From Acidobacteriota bacterium (GTDB taxonomy: Bacteria; Acidobacteriota; Blastocatellia; RBC074), in assembly GCA_016710075.1 (NCBI GenBank), contig JADJLO010000003.1, positions 231,173 through 295,172 on the forward strand: a DNA stretch of 64,000 nt. The letters are read 5' to 3'. Within the stretch, counting starts at the first letter, position 1. Each line of letters starts with the position of its first letter. Under the pieces are notes generated by a model, which made no database searches, was not told the origin of the DNA, and was given only the letters and a program-made list of their open reading frames with translations. Position numbers and translations under genes: made by a program. This document shows, piece by piece, positions 49,811 through 58,197 of the stretch.

Positions 49811-49931
49811 ACGAAACAGACGAAATTTTTTCAAACGTTCAAACGACTATTTTCTTTTGAATAACGATATTTCACTGATACTACAGTATTCACACCATGG
49901 GCCTTTTTCGTCTGTTTCGTAATCTCTCTTC
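49781..49931. repeat. 9-bp ACGAAAYAR array, inverted pair (array B5)
   Basis: Left arm 49781-49829 overlaps the end of the YihY gene; right arm 49904-49931 faces it. The 74-bp loop (TTTCAAACGTTCAAACGACT, then ...AACGATATTTCACTGATACT) matches the loop of array B2 at 43708-43779 with only a few mismatches, although the two lie 6 kb apart. Confidence 0.9.
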
Positions 49932-50031
49932 CTTCATTGCAAGATGAGACCGATCATGCGTTCATGAACTGCGACATTATATCCATTATCCCCTTATGGT
50001 TAGGCGTCGCTAATGAAGTCAGGGGGCGTTG

Positions 50032-51333
50032 ATGAAGAAGTTGCACATACTCCGTCGGATGGTTGCGTTCGTACTGATCGCTAGCATGGTTGTACCTGCC
50101 GTAGCTCAATCCGGACGCAGACCGGTTCAGAAAACCGGGCAAGCAGGTTCTTCTCAAAGCTCTTCCAATAAATCTAAATCTGGTCAGACTCCCGCAGAAG
50201 AAGATTCAAAGAGCAGATCAGACAAGCCTCTTGCAGACAACACTCCCGTAACAGTGACTGATGACGGAACCATCAAGCTCGAAACTTCGATGGTGACCAT
50301 TCCTGTGAGCGTCTCGGATCGTGACGGCAAATTCATGCCCGATCTCAAAAAACGCGATTTCAAAATCTACGAAAACGAGATCGAGCAGGAGATCGAGAGT
50401 TTCGAATCCGTGGAGGTTCCATTTCATGTAGTTCTGCTCATTGACACTTCCAACAGCACGCGCTTCAAAATGGAAGAGATCCATTCCGCGGCCATAGCCT
50501 TCACCGGCGAACTGAGATCCGACGATGAAGTCATGGTGATCTCATTTGACAGCGAAGTTCGGGTGCAATGCGAATTCACCAGCGACCGCGGTCGGCTGCG
50601 CGAGGCCATCTACCAGACGCGCACCGGCGGCAGCACGAAATTATATGAAGCGGTGGATCTCGCGGTGAATGACGCTTTTCGAGGAGTAACCGGACGCAAA
50701 GCCATCGTGCTGTTCACCGACGGAGTCGACACTTCCAGCAGGCGTTCATCCGCTGAAGGGACGCTGATTCAGGTGGAGGAAGCCGATGTGCTGGTCTTTC
50801 CGATCCGTTACGACACCGAGATGGATAATCCAAATGGAGGGACTATCAGCAATCCCAGAGGTATACCACCGATCTTCAATCCATTGTTCCCCGCCAATCC
50901 CCGCTCGCGCGTGCCTCGCTGGCCGTGGCCGTTTATCAATCATCAATTTCCCGGACAGTGGCCGCAGGGCAGACTTCCCATTCCGGGTACCGGTGGAGCG
51001 GGCGATTATCGCAAGGCGGAGCGTTATCTTCAGGATCTCGCCGATCGCAGCGGCGGAAAACTCTATTACGCCGAAAATGTCTACGGCTTGTCACGAGCTT
51101 TCACCCAGATTGCCGAAGAACTCAGACATCAGTACGCGCTCAGCTACTATCCCACCAACGGCAACCGCGACGGCTCATACCGCAAGATCAGAGTCCGCGT
51201 GACTCAGACCGGCGCCGTCGTCCGCGCCCGCGAGGGCTATCGCGCCGTGGCCGATACTCAGGCCGGGGACGCAGACTCAAGGGACGACCGCAAGCGCCCC
51301 GTCCTCAAACGCCGCCAGCTCGCAGAGAAATAA
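50032..51333 (+). CDS. Exported VWFA-related domain protein (acidobacterial type)
   Basis: A secreted protein of 433 residues. A signal peptide (LHILRRMVAFVLIASMVVPAVA) and a Ser/Lys-rich linker precede an acidobacterial VWFA-related domain (about 85-385). A short leading strand set (VTIPVSVSDRDGKFMPDLKK) comes before the von Willebrand A fold, whose metal-binding motif is LLIDTSNSTRF (DxSxS) with the later acidic residue in IVLFTDGVDTSS. A proline/asparagine-rich insert lies at about 265-325, and the protein ends with a basic tail. ATG at 50032 with AGGGGG 7 bp upstream. TIGR03436-type proteins are common in Acidobacteria; their roles are unknown, with adhesion usually assumed. Confidence 0.9.
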   Translation: MKKLHILRRMVAFVLIASMVVPAVAQSGRRPVQKTGQAGSSQSSSNKSKSGQTPAEEDSKSRSDKPLADNTPVTVTDDGTIKLETSMVTIPVSVSDRDGKFMPDLKKRDFKIYENEIEQEIESFESVEVPFHVVLLIDTSNSTRFKMEEIHSAAIAFTGELRSDDEVMVISFDSEVRVQCEFTSDRGRLREAIYQTRTGGSTKLYEAVDLAVNDAFRGVTGRKAIVLFTDGVDTSSRRSSAEGTLIQVEEADVLVFPIRYDTEMDNPNGGTISNPRGIPPIFNPLFPANPRSRVPRWPWPFINHQFPGQWPQGRLPIPGTGGAGDYRKAERYLQDLADRSGGKLYYAENVYGLSRAFTQIAEELRHQYALSYYPTNGNRDGSYRKIRVRVTQTGAVVRAREGYRAVADTQAGDADSRDDRKRPVLKRRQLAEK

Positions 51334-51655
51334 ACAGAGAGAAAATCGCCCCCACCCCCTATCTCTGAACCATGCCCGGCCATGGTTCTTGCCGCCGCAT
51401 TATTAAAAATTTCATCACTTCCTGATACCAGCCTCTGACATTTCCCGCTTAATCAAGTGAGGGCAGATATAAGAGCCCTCATTGGTAAGAAGATTATTGT
51501 CGTTTTGATCCCCACAGACAAGCAAGAATTTTACGAAATCGTTCATACTTTTGCTTCTTATCTTGATTGTTAACCAGGAAAATGGCGCACTCTGATCACG
51601 GTTTCTCTGAAAAGGTCCGGCATAACCATTTAATGAGAAAAAGGGAGATATACCA
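51334..51655. other. Intergenic region, 322 bp, no recognisable feature
   Basis: Spacer between the VWA gene and a small exported-protein gene. The sequence CATGCCCGGCCATGG at about 51371-51385 forms a short palindrome. No promoter or terminator could be identified with confidence. Confidence 0.4.
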
Positions 51656-52105
51656 ATGAAGAAATACTTAACTCTGGCAGCAGCTTTCGTAGCTCTGGCG
51701 ATTGTCATCAGTCTGGCTGAGGCAGCGAAGGCTACAAAATCAGGGGCCGTTGTTGCCGCCGCAAAATGGGGCCTGCGACGTTAAAAATGCTGTGAATGTC
51801 TTGGCCAAACATCGACAAGGCTCGATCTCAGCACGGGCCAGGGCAGCCCGATTGATCCTCTATGGAAATTGAACGTGACAGCCCCTGCCTATAAAACCCC
51901 TCCTGTTTCCAGCTGGGTCTCTTTAGCGCCGGCGAGTTGGATTCAGCCGGTGGCTTCGCCGGCTCCAAGTAATAACGTCCCTCCAGGTACGCCCGGTAAC
52001 CACACCCTCGAGATCCATGTGAAGAATGATTCAGCCTATTCCGGACTGATTGTGAATGCAAAACTCACACGACAGTGCGTGAGGGAAGGTAACATCACTA
52101 ACTGA
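51656..52105 (+). pseudogene. Small exported protein interrupted by an in-frame stop
   Basis: The first 42 codons encode a signal peptide (YLTLAAAFVALAIVISLAEA) and then stop at a TAA at 51782-51784. The same reading frame reopens at once and stays open for 106 codons to TGA at 52105, giving LWKLNVTAPAYKTPPVSSWV, HTLEIHVKNDSAYSGLIVNA and a C-terminal CVREGNITN. A single substitution, or a pair of compensating indels, would turn this into a secreted protein of about 149 residues. GGGAG lies about 9 bp before the ATG. The stop codon at the end lies inside a MITE-like terminal repeat. No family recognised. Confidence 0.55.
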
Positions 52106-52204
52106 TACTGTTGGCGAATTCACAAAACAGTTCATAAGGGCCGAAGGCCCGACAAGAAAATAGCCAGAGGTGAGCGCTTCGCGCTAACCCCTGGCTATTT
52201 TCTT
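52100..52204. repeat. Isolated MITE terminal repeat and a 24-bp palindrome
   Basis: AACTGATACTGTTGGCGAAT at 52100-52120 is the best match to the terminal-repeat consensus of the two MITE-like copies but has no partner end nearby. After 33 bp follows a 24-bp stem (52154-52177 with 52181-52204, two mismatches) containing GCGC-TTC-GCGC at its tip, flanked by GGGCCGAAGGCCC-type sequence. It could serve as a terminator-like boundary between convergent genes, but it lacks a U-tract. Confidence 0.7.
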
Positions 52205-52266
52205 CGGCCACTTCGGGGCCGGTTCGTTCAGTGTCCGAATGTTGTCTGTTCTGATTTAGCTTGTAT

Positions 52267-52755
52267 TCAATCCTGATGAGTTTTCTTCTCATCATCTGGT
52301 TTGTGTGGAGTCAGAATCTCACGGATGACTTCGGCGCCGGGGATGAATTTTTCCCAGATGTGGGGAGCGGCGGTGCTCGTCTCAAGCCAGCCACGGAACC
52401 TCCTGTCGAACTCTTCCTTGGTCTTGAGATAGGCCTCGAAGCTTGACGTCAGATAGTTCCTGAAGAAATCCTGAATCGATTCCTCCTGGGAACGGATTAC
52501 CTGGAAAAGGAAAGGCACCGGCAGCAAGTTCTTCTGATTCTTCTCCTCTTCGATAATCACCTGCATCAGTACCGATTTCGTCACATCAGCCTTCGACTTG
52601 GAATCGATGACCAGTATGTCATTGCCTTCGCGAATCAGATCCACCAGATCCTGATAATTCACATAAGCGCTCGTCTCAGTGTTGTACAATCTGCGGTTGC
52701 CGTATCGCTTGATTACCACCCGATTGTCGACTTCTTCTTTTTTCTTTGCTGTCAT
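52267..52755 (-). CDS. PhaR-type polyhydroxyalkanoate synthesis regulator
   Basis: DNA-binding repressor-type protein of 162 residues. The N-terminal PHA-accumulation-regulator DNA-binding domain is clear: VVIKRYGNRRLYNTETSAYV, then YQDLVDLIREGNDILVIDSK and TKSVLMQVIIEEE (residues about 12-75). The helical C-terminal part (LLPVPFLFQVIRSQEESIQD, YLTSSFEAYLKTKEEFDRRF) is of the type that in PhaR homologues senses polymer granules. ATG at 52755. It is divergent from the SDR, acyl-CoA ligase and phasin-like genes, across 297 bp with operator-like palindromes, which supports a local regulatory role. No polymer synthase (phaC) is in the window. Confidence 0.9.
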   Translation of the reverse strand: MTAKKKEEVDNRVVIKRYGNRRLYNTETSAYVNYQDLVDLIREGNDILVIDSKSKADVTKSVLMQVIIEEEKNQKNLLPVPFLFQVIRSQEESIQDFFRNYLTSSFEAYLKTKEEFDRRFRGWLETSTAAPHIWEKFIPGAEVIREILTPHKPDDEKKTHQD

Positions 52756-52942
52756 AATGTCAGTTCATATATCACACTTGCAGCAAAAGTGTCTATGGAA
52801 AATATCTAAAATGCTGATAAGTATGGACTTATAAACTTTACGCGAGTGCGAGATATGCCGGGACGGCTATATTGCCGGGAATGGGATGATGGGGGCAGTT
52901 TGATGGGCATTTAACTTGATTGTTATCAATAGGATGAAGAAA

Positions 52943-52996
52943 ATATCTCGCAAGTGCGAAAAAAGCTCTTGACTTGAGCTCTGACTTTGATATCCT
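52943..52996 (+). promoter_or_regulatory. Promoter with operator-like palindrome upstream of the SDR gene
   Basis: TTGACT (52969-52974) and TATCCT (52991-52996) with a 16-bp spacer form a plausible sigma-70 promoter 57 bp before the SDR ATG. The palindrome TCGCA-AG-TGCGA (52948-52959) lies just upstream of the -35. A further inverted match, TGCGAGATAT at 52847-52856 against ATATCTCGCA at 52943-52952, gives two half-related sites 86 bp apart. The arrangement suits a repressor that loops or binds both sites. Confidence 0.5.
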
Positions 52997-53052
52997 CTGG
53001 GCGCAAACAAATAAATGATTGATAGTGAAATAATGGCGGGAGAGGATCGTCA

Positions 53053-53922
53053 ATGATTCGCAGGATAAGTGGAACAGCAGTGGTGATCACGGGAGCGACC
53101 AGTGGAATAGGACGTGAAGCTGCGTTGCAGTTTGCGGATGCGGGAGCAAGGGTGGTGGTTGCAGGACGCCGTGAAGAGAGATTGAAGGAACTGGTGAGCG
53201 AGATTGAGGCGAAGGGGGGAGAAGCTCTGGCGGTTCGGGCCGACGTGGCGGATCAGTCGCAGGTTGATAATCTGATTGAAACCGCGTTTGAAAAGTTCGG
53301 ACGTGTAGACACACTGGTCAACAATGCCGGAGTGGCGCTCGCTGCGAAATTCGAGACTCAGACTTTGGAAGATTTCCGCCGTTTGATGGATGTGAATTTC
53401 TGGGGTGCGGTCTATGGGTGCAGGGCCGTGGTGCCGCGGATGAAGACTCAACCCGGGGGAGGCGTGATCATCAATATCTCCTCGATCCTGGGCAAGCGCG
53501 GAATGCCGTTTGAGACGGCGTATTGCGCCAGCAAGTTCGCGCTCGCAGGCTTCTCCGAATCATTGAGAGTCGAATTGATGACGGAATCGATCGATGTTGT
53601 TTCAGTCTTTCCGGGAGCGGTTGAGACCGAGATCTTCGAATCGGCCGCAAATCATACAGGTCTTGAGATGCCGACTTTCCTGCCGAAATTCCCTGCGAAA
53701 GAGATGGCTCGGCTGATTGTCCGGGCGGCACGCTACCCGCAACCCGAAATCGTCATGGCTCTTGACGCGCTGGCGATCAATGCGGCGAACAAACTCGTGC
53801 CGTCGATTGTCGATATGGCGCTTGGCTGGACGGTTCCGTTCATGGACGGCATTCGCCGGGCGTCAAAATCAAACAAGTCGGAAAAGCCAGGTGGCAACCT
53901 TTACGAGCCGCCAAAACACTGA
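53053..53922 (+). CDS. Short-chain dehydrogenase/reductase (SDR)
   Basis: NAD(P)-dependent oxidoreductase of 289 residues. It has the classical-SDR cofactor motif TGATSGIG (13-20), the NNAG motif (90-93) and the catalytic set Ser143/144 (IINISSILGKRG), Tyr157 and Lys161 (YCASK). The C-terminal third (ANKLVPSIVDMALGWTVPFM) is longer than in minimal SDRs, with a hydrophobic stretch that may touch a membrane. ATG at 53053, preceded by GAGAGGATC. It starts a likely operon with a fatty-acyl-CoA ligase 30 bp downstream, so an acyl or hydroxyacyl substrate is plausible. Confidence 0.92.
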   Translation: MIRRISGTAVVITGATSGIGREAALQFADAGARVVVAGRREERLKELVSEIEAKGGEALAVRADVADQSQVDNLIETAFEKFGRVDTLVNNAGVALAAKFETQTLEDFRRLMDVNFWGAVYGCRAVVPRMKTQPGGGVIINISSILGKRGMPFETAYCASKFALAGFSESLRVELMTESIDVVSVFPGAVETEIFESAANHTGLEMPTFLPKFPAKEMARLIVRAARYPQPEIVMALDALAINAANKLVPSIVDMALGWTVPFMDGIRRASKSNKSEKPGGNLYEPPKH

Positions 53923-53952
53923 TCGTCAATATCGTAAATCAAGGATTGCCTT

Positions 53953-55635
53953 ATGGTGACAAAAAAGACCAAAACTTCATCGGAATCACCCTATGCCGCG
54001 AAGCCGTGGCTGAAGCATTACGATTATTTTGTTCCACCCGAGGTTAGTTTTCCGCAGCAATCGATCTACCAGTCGCTCAATCAGTCGGCGACTCAGTTTG
54101 GCGACCGGCCGGCGACGGCTTTTTTAGGAGCGCAGATGAGCTTTGGCGAGCTGAAAAGTCATGCCGACAAGCTGGCTGTGGCTTTATCGAAGCTCGGAAT
54201 CGGCAAGGGAGATCGCGTCGGCATCATGCTGCCAAACTGTCCGCAATACATTATCAGTTTTTTTGCGGTAGTCAGACTGGGTGCGATCGTAGCGAACGTC
54301 AATCCGATATACACTGCGCGCGAGGTCGAGCTTGTCGCGGCGGATTCAGGGATGCGGGTGATGATCGTGCTCGATGCGCTGGCGACGGTCGTTCAGAGCA
54401 TCATCGAAAATACGAAGATCGAGAAGGTCATTACGACGAATGTACTTTCATATTCGGCCAATCCTCAGGCGGCGCAGCCGGCTCCCAAAGAGACATTGTC
54501 CTTCACCGACCTGATAGCCGAAGTTGAAGAAGTTAAGTTGCCGTCGGTCGTAATCGATGCGAGGGAAGACGTGGCCGCTCTGGTTTACACTGGTGGTACG
54601 ACAGGAGTGCCGAAAGGCGCAATGCTGACGCATTATAACCTCTTTGCCGCGGCCATTCAGTGCGCCGTCTGGAGCAAGGAATTTTTCCCGCGCGGCGAGG
54701 GAAGTTTCCTGGTAGTCATACCTTACTTCCACGTTTACGGGCTGGTTGTGGGTTGTATTTTCGGCGTCTGGCAGGGGTCAATGCAGATTCCGATAGCGAA
54801 ATTCGATGCGAACCTGCTGATCGACGCATTCAGGAACTACAAGCCGACATATTTCCCCGGCGTTCCAACGCTCTTTATTTCATTACTCAACAATCCAGAT
54901 GCGGTCAATGCCGGTTTGAACAGCGTGCAGCGTTTCAACAGCGGTTCGGCGCCATTGCCGGTCGAGGTGATAGAGCAGTTCGAGGCGATGAGCGGCGCCG
55001 CTCTGCTTGAAGGTTATGGCATGACCGAGACGGCCGCGATCTGCACTTCGACTTCGGCTCTCGGCAAACGCAAACCCGGCAGTATCGGATTGCCGATGCC
55101 GTCGACCGAATGCAGGATAGTCGATCTTGAAACGGGCAAAAATGAGGTGCTTCAGGGGGAGACCGGCGAACTCTGTGTGCGCGGCCCGCAGGTCATGAAA
55201 GGCTACTGGAACAATCCCGAAGAAACGGCCATGACCCTTCGCGATGGCTGGCTCTACACCGGCGACATCGCCCGCATGGACGAGGACGGCTACTTTTACA
55301 TCGTTCAACGCAAGAAGGACATGATCATCGTCAGCGGTTTTAATGTTTATCCGAACGAAATCGAGGACGAACTCTTTACTCACCCTGCGGTCAAGGAATG
55401 TGCCGTTATTGGCGTGGCCGACGAGTACAGGGGCGAAGCCGTCAAGGCCTTCGTTGTGCTCAAACAAGACGCCCAGGCCACGGTCGAAGAACTGATGGAG
55501 TTCTGCCGCGAGAAGATGGCCAAATATAAAGTCCCGTCGTTTATCGAATTCAGAGACTCACTGCCGAAAAGCGCAGTCGGCAAAGTCCTCAGAAGAGAAT
55601 TGCGCGAAGAAGAAGAGAATAAACTTAAACACTGA
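53953..55635 (+). CDS. Long-chain fatty acid-CoA ligase (AMP-forming)
   Basis: Activates fatty acids to acyl-CoA via an acyl-adenylate. The 560 residues carry all adenylate-forming motifs: the phosphate loop VYTGGTTGVPKGAML (about 212-226), YFHVYGL, the AMP-binding GYGMTETAAICTS (about 354-366) and GWLYTGDIARMDEDGYFYIV. The hinge RKKDMIIVSGFNVYPNEIED and the catalytic lysine in SAVGKVLRREL near the C-terminus are also present. Length fits FadD-type ligases. ATG at 53953. It lies 30 bp after the SDR gene and 60 bp before the phasin-like gene, all on the same strand, consistent with one lipid-related transcription unit under PhaR-type control. Confidence 0.95.
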   Translation: MVTKKTKTSSESPYAAKPWLKHYDYFVPPEVSFPQQSIYQSLNQSATQFGDRPATAFLGAQMSFGELKSHADKLAVALSKLGIGKGDRVGIMLPNCPQYIISFFAVVRLGAIVANVNPIYTAREVELVAADSGMRVMIVLDALATVVQSIIENTKIEKVITTNVLSYSANPQAAQPAPKETLSFTDLIAEVEEVKLPSVVIDAREDVAALVYTGGTTGVPKGAMLTHYNLFAAAIQCAVWSKEFFPRGEGSFLVVIPYFHVYGLVVGCIFGVWQGSMQIPIAKFDANLLIDAFRNYKPTYFPGVPTLFISLLNNPDAVNAGLNSVQRFNSGSAPLPVEVIEQFEAMSGAALLEGYGMTETAAICTSTSALGKRKPGSIGLPMPSTECRIVDLETGKNEVLQGETGELCVRGPQVMKGYWNNPEETAMTLRDGWLYTGDIARMDEDGYFYIVQRKKDMIIVSGFNVYPNEIEDELFTHPAVKECAVIGVADEYRGEAVKAFVVLKQDAQATVEELMEFCREKMAKYKVPSFIEFRDSLPKSAVGKVLRRELREEEENKLKH

Positions 55636-55695
55636 TTCGAGATTTGCGAGAATCCCGGATCACGATAATACTTATAACCAGAAGGAAGTGTAATT

Positions 55696-56340
55696 ATGAC
55701 AAACAAGGAAGAGAAAGCTCATACTCACAAACACGAAAACGGCCAGCATCATGCCGAGACTGAAGATTCAACAAAGAATGCAGAGTTTGCCAAGACTGTC
55801 GTCAATCATCTGGTCGATGCTCAGAAGAAATGGATCGAATTGACATCTCAGCAGAATGCTATGATGGTCAAGGCCATCGAGGATGGAATGGGATTCTATC
55901 GTTCGGCGCCGAATCCGATCCTCGGCGATTGGGCGCGTCAGGCTGTCGAAGGCTTTGTCGAAGCCCAGAAGCGCTGGTCCGAGATCGCCACACAGCAGAG
56001 CCGTCAGATGTACGAGGCCCTGCGCGACGGAGCCTCCTTCAATCCCACGGAAATGATGAAGACAATGTCGGAATATGTCGGACACGGCCTCGAAACCGTC
56101 ATCAAGGCTCAGGAACAGTGGCTCGATGAAGCGGCCAAGCAAACCACCAAGACGATCCATGCCATCAAGGAAGCTCTTAAACTCGAGGAGACATCAGGAG
56201 CCGCGGCTCTGGCCGATTTCGCCGAGCAGGCCGTGAATAATTATTTCGAGGTTCAGAAACGCTGGCTGGAACTCGCCATCCAACTTCCTTTCATGCACTC
56301 AACAACGCCAAAGGAAGCCGAAAAAAGGGCTCATAAATAA
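55696..56340 (+). CDS. Phasin-like protein with four internal helical repeats
   Basis: Amphipathic helical protein of 214 residues. A His/Lys-rich start (KAHTHKHENGQHHAE) is followed by four repeats of about 45-50 residues sharing the pattern V-x(4)-V-x-A-Q-K-x-W-x-E-L-A-x-Q-Q: VVNHLVDAQKKWIELTSQQ, AVEGFVEAQKRWSEIATQQ, GLETVIKAQEQWLDEAAKQ and AVNNYFEVQKRWLELAIQL. No signal peptide or membrane helix. Composition and neighbourhood (PhaR-type regulator, acyl-CoA ligase) suggest a coat protein for hydrophobic granules, as phasins are; direct homology to a named phasin family is not established. GAAGGAAG precedes the ATG. Confidence 0.78.
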   Translation: MTNKEEKAHTHKHENGQHHAETEDSTKNAEFAKTVVNHLVDAQKKWIELTSQQNAMMVKAIEDGMGFYRSAPNPILGDWARQAVEGFVEAQKRWSEIATQQSRQMYEALRDGASFNPTEMMKTMSEYVGHGLETVIKAQEQWLDEAAKQTTKTIHAIKEALKLEETSGAAALADFAEQAVNNYFEVQKRWLELAIQLPFMHSTTPKEAEKRAHK

Positions 56341-56359
56341 ACAGTATTAAGAAACATCA

Positions 56360-56526
56360 GAAAGATTACAAAACAGACGGAGTAATCGAAACAAACGAAA
56401 AAAATAGAAGGATGAATTCAGTATAAACATCGATTCAACGTTCATCCGGATTTTCTCGAACAATGAGCGCCTGGGACATTTTTCGTTTGTTTTGTTTATT
56501 CCGTCTGTTTCGTAATCTTCGTTTTT
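56360..56526. repeat. 9-bp ACGAAAYAR array, inverted pair (array B6)
   Basis: Degenerate left arm 56360-56403 (AAAGATTACAAAACAGACGG and onward) and right arm 56478-56526 between the convergent phasin-like and pepA genes, ending 4 bp before the pepA stop at 56530. The loop (about 74 bp) is unrelated to those of B2 and B5. Confidence 0.85.
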
Positions 56527-56529
56527 TCT

Positions 56530-58002
56530 TTATCCGCAGACCAGTTTGACCAGGGTGCGGACGCAGACGCCCGTGGGCCCTGCCGAGAGGTGGGGCTTGT
56601 TGCTGTCATTCCATGCGGTGCCGGCGATATCGAGGTGAGCCCATGGAGTATCCTCGACGAATTCGCGGATGAAGTAGGCGCCGGTGATGGTGCCGGCTTT
56701 GCGGCCGCCGATGTTCTTGATATCTGCGATCTCGCTTTTGATCTGCTCGCGATATTCCTTGTCGAGCGGAAGCTGCCAGATCTTCTCCCCTGCCTTTTTG
56801 CCCGCGCTGATGATCTCGTCGATCCAGGTTTGATCCGATCCGAGCACTGCCACATAGACATCGCCGAGAGCGATCGAGACGGCTCCGGTGAGTGTGGCAA
56901 GGTCGACGATCTTCGTCGCGCCGAGTTTGCGGGCGTAGGCTACGGCATCTGCAAGGACCAGCCTGCCTTCGGCGTCGGTGTTGATTACCTCAATTGTCTT
57001 GCCGGTCATGGCTCGGACGACGTCGCCGGGTCGCTGCGAGCGGCCGCCAGGCATGTTCTCGGTTGCAGGGACGATTCCGATGACATTGACTGCCGGCTTG
57101 AGTTGCGCGATTGCCCGCATTGCTCCGATCGTGGTGGCGCCTCCGGCCATGTCGTATTTCATCTTCTCCATCCCGTCGGCAGGTTTGATGGAGATGCCGC
57201 CGGTGTCGAAGGTGATTCCCTTGCCGACAATGGCGATCGTCTCGTCGGATTCGGTTTTTGGGGTGTATCGAAGCACGATCAGCTTGGCAGGCTCTGCCGA
57301 TCCCTGGGCGACGCCGAGCAGTGATCCCATCCCGAGCTCTTTCATTCGGGCTTCATCGAGGACGTCAAGTTCCAGCGCGTAAGAGTGTGCGGTATCTTCG
57401 GCACGCCGTGCGAGTTCGGTCGGCGTCATGATATTTGCCGGTTCGTTGATCACGTCGCGGGCAAAGTTGGTTGCCTCGGCGATGATGCGGCCGGTCTCGA
57501 TGCCCGCCCGCAACTCGTCAACTCCGTCCCCCGTGATGAGGATCATCTGATCGAGATGATTCTCGGTCTTGTCGCTTGTGTGATACTTGTCAATATCATA
57601 GAGCGATAGCAATGCTCCTTCAGTGGCCGCCTGCGCGCTCTCACCGATATTCAGGTCCGACCTGCGCAGGAAAGCGAATGTCCGGCTCTTCTTGCCCCGG
57701 AGAGTGCGGGCAGCGGCGCCGGCCATCCTGCGAACATTGTCGGCGCTGAACTCTTCCTTCTTTCCATAACCCATCAGCAGCAACCGGCGGGCCTTTAGTC
57801 CTCCGGTGTTGTGAACGTATGCCGATTCTCCTGACTTGCCGCTGAATTCACCTGTCTCGATCAGCGAACTGATCACGCCTTCAGTGCGTTTGTCGATCTC
57901 CGCCAGATCACCTTCCAAAGGCTTCTCCCCTTCGAACAGACCGACGACCAGTGCATCACATTCAATTTCGTGGAATTTTCTTGTATCTGCTTTGACTTCC
58001 AT
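56530..58002 (-). CDS. pepA: Leucyl aminopeptidase, M17 family
   Basis: Cytoplasmic metallo-exopeptidase that removes N-terminal residues, working as a hexamer with two metal ions. The C-terminal catalytic domain shows the metal-ligand motifs GKGITFDTGGISIKPADGM, KYDMAGGATT and the M17 signature NTDAEGRLVLADA. Rebuilt from the ATG at 58002, the 490 residues match PepA, with a Rossmann-like N-terminal domain (about 1-165). This ATG is preferred because GGAG lies 7 bp before it; another ATG 12 bp upstream is in frame but has a weaker site. smpB lies upstream on the same strand across array B7. Confidence 0.96.
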   Translation of the reverse strand: MEVKADTRKFHEIECDALVVGLFEGEKPLEGDLAEIDKRTEGVISSLIETGEFSGKSGESAYVHNTGGLKARRLLLMGYGKKEEFSADNVRRMAGAAARTLRGKKSRTFAFLRRSDLNIGESAQAATEGALLSLYDIDKYHTSDKTENHLDQMILITGDGVDELRAGIETGRIIAEATNFARDVINEPANIMTPTELARRAEDTAHSYALELDVLDEARMKELGMGSLLGVAQGSAEPAKLIVLRYTPKTESDETIAIVGKGITFDTGGISIKPADGMEKMKYDMAGGATTIGAMRAIAQLKPAVNVIGIVPATENMPGGRSQRPGDVVRAMTGKTIEVINTDAEGRLVLADAVAYARKLGATKIVDLATLTGAVSIALGDVYVAVLGSDQTWIDEIISAGKKAGEKIWQLPLDKEYREQIKSEIADIKNIGGRKAGTITGAYFIREFVEDTPWAHLDIAGTAWNDSNKPHLSAGPTGVCVRTLVKLVCG

Positions 58003-58050
58003 TACTGACTCCATTGGTAAATTAGATTATGAAGAGATGAAGAAGAAGAT

Positions 58051-58195
58051 AGATGACGAAATAAACGAAGCAGACGAAAAAGAACAATAACCTGAAGGTT
58101 CGTCATTAAAACATCGCTCGTATTACGAGTTAATGACTGTGATAGCGTATGGACCGAAAGATTTATTTCGTCTGTTTCGTCATCTGTTTTTCTTT
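58051..58195. repeat. 9-bp ACGAAAYAR array, inverted pair (array B7)
   Basis: Left arm 58051-58086 and right arm 58163-58195 fill the 195-bp spacer between smpB and pepA, the right arm lying 3 bp after the smpB stop codon. ATTACGAGTTAATGACT and an inverse TCGTCATTAAAACATCG pair within the loop. Confidence 0.85.
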
Positions 58196-58197
58196 GA

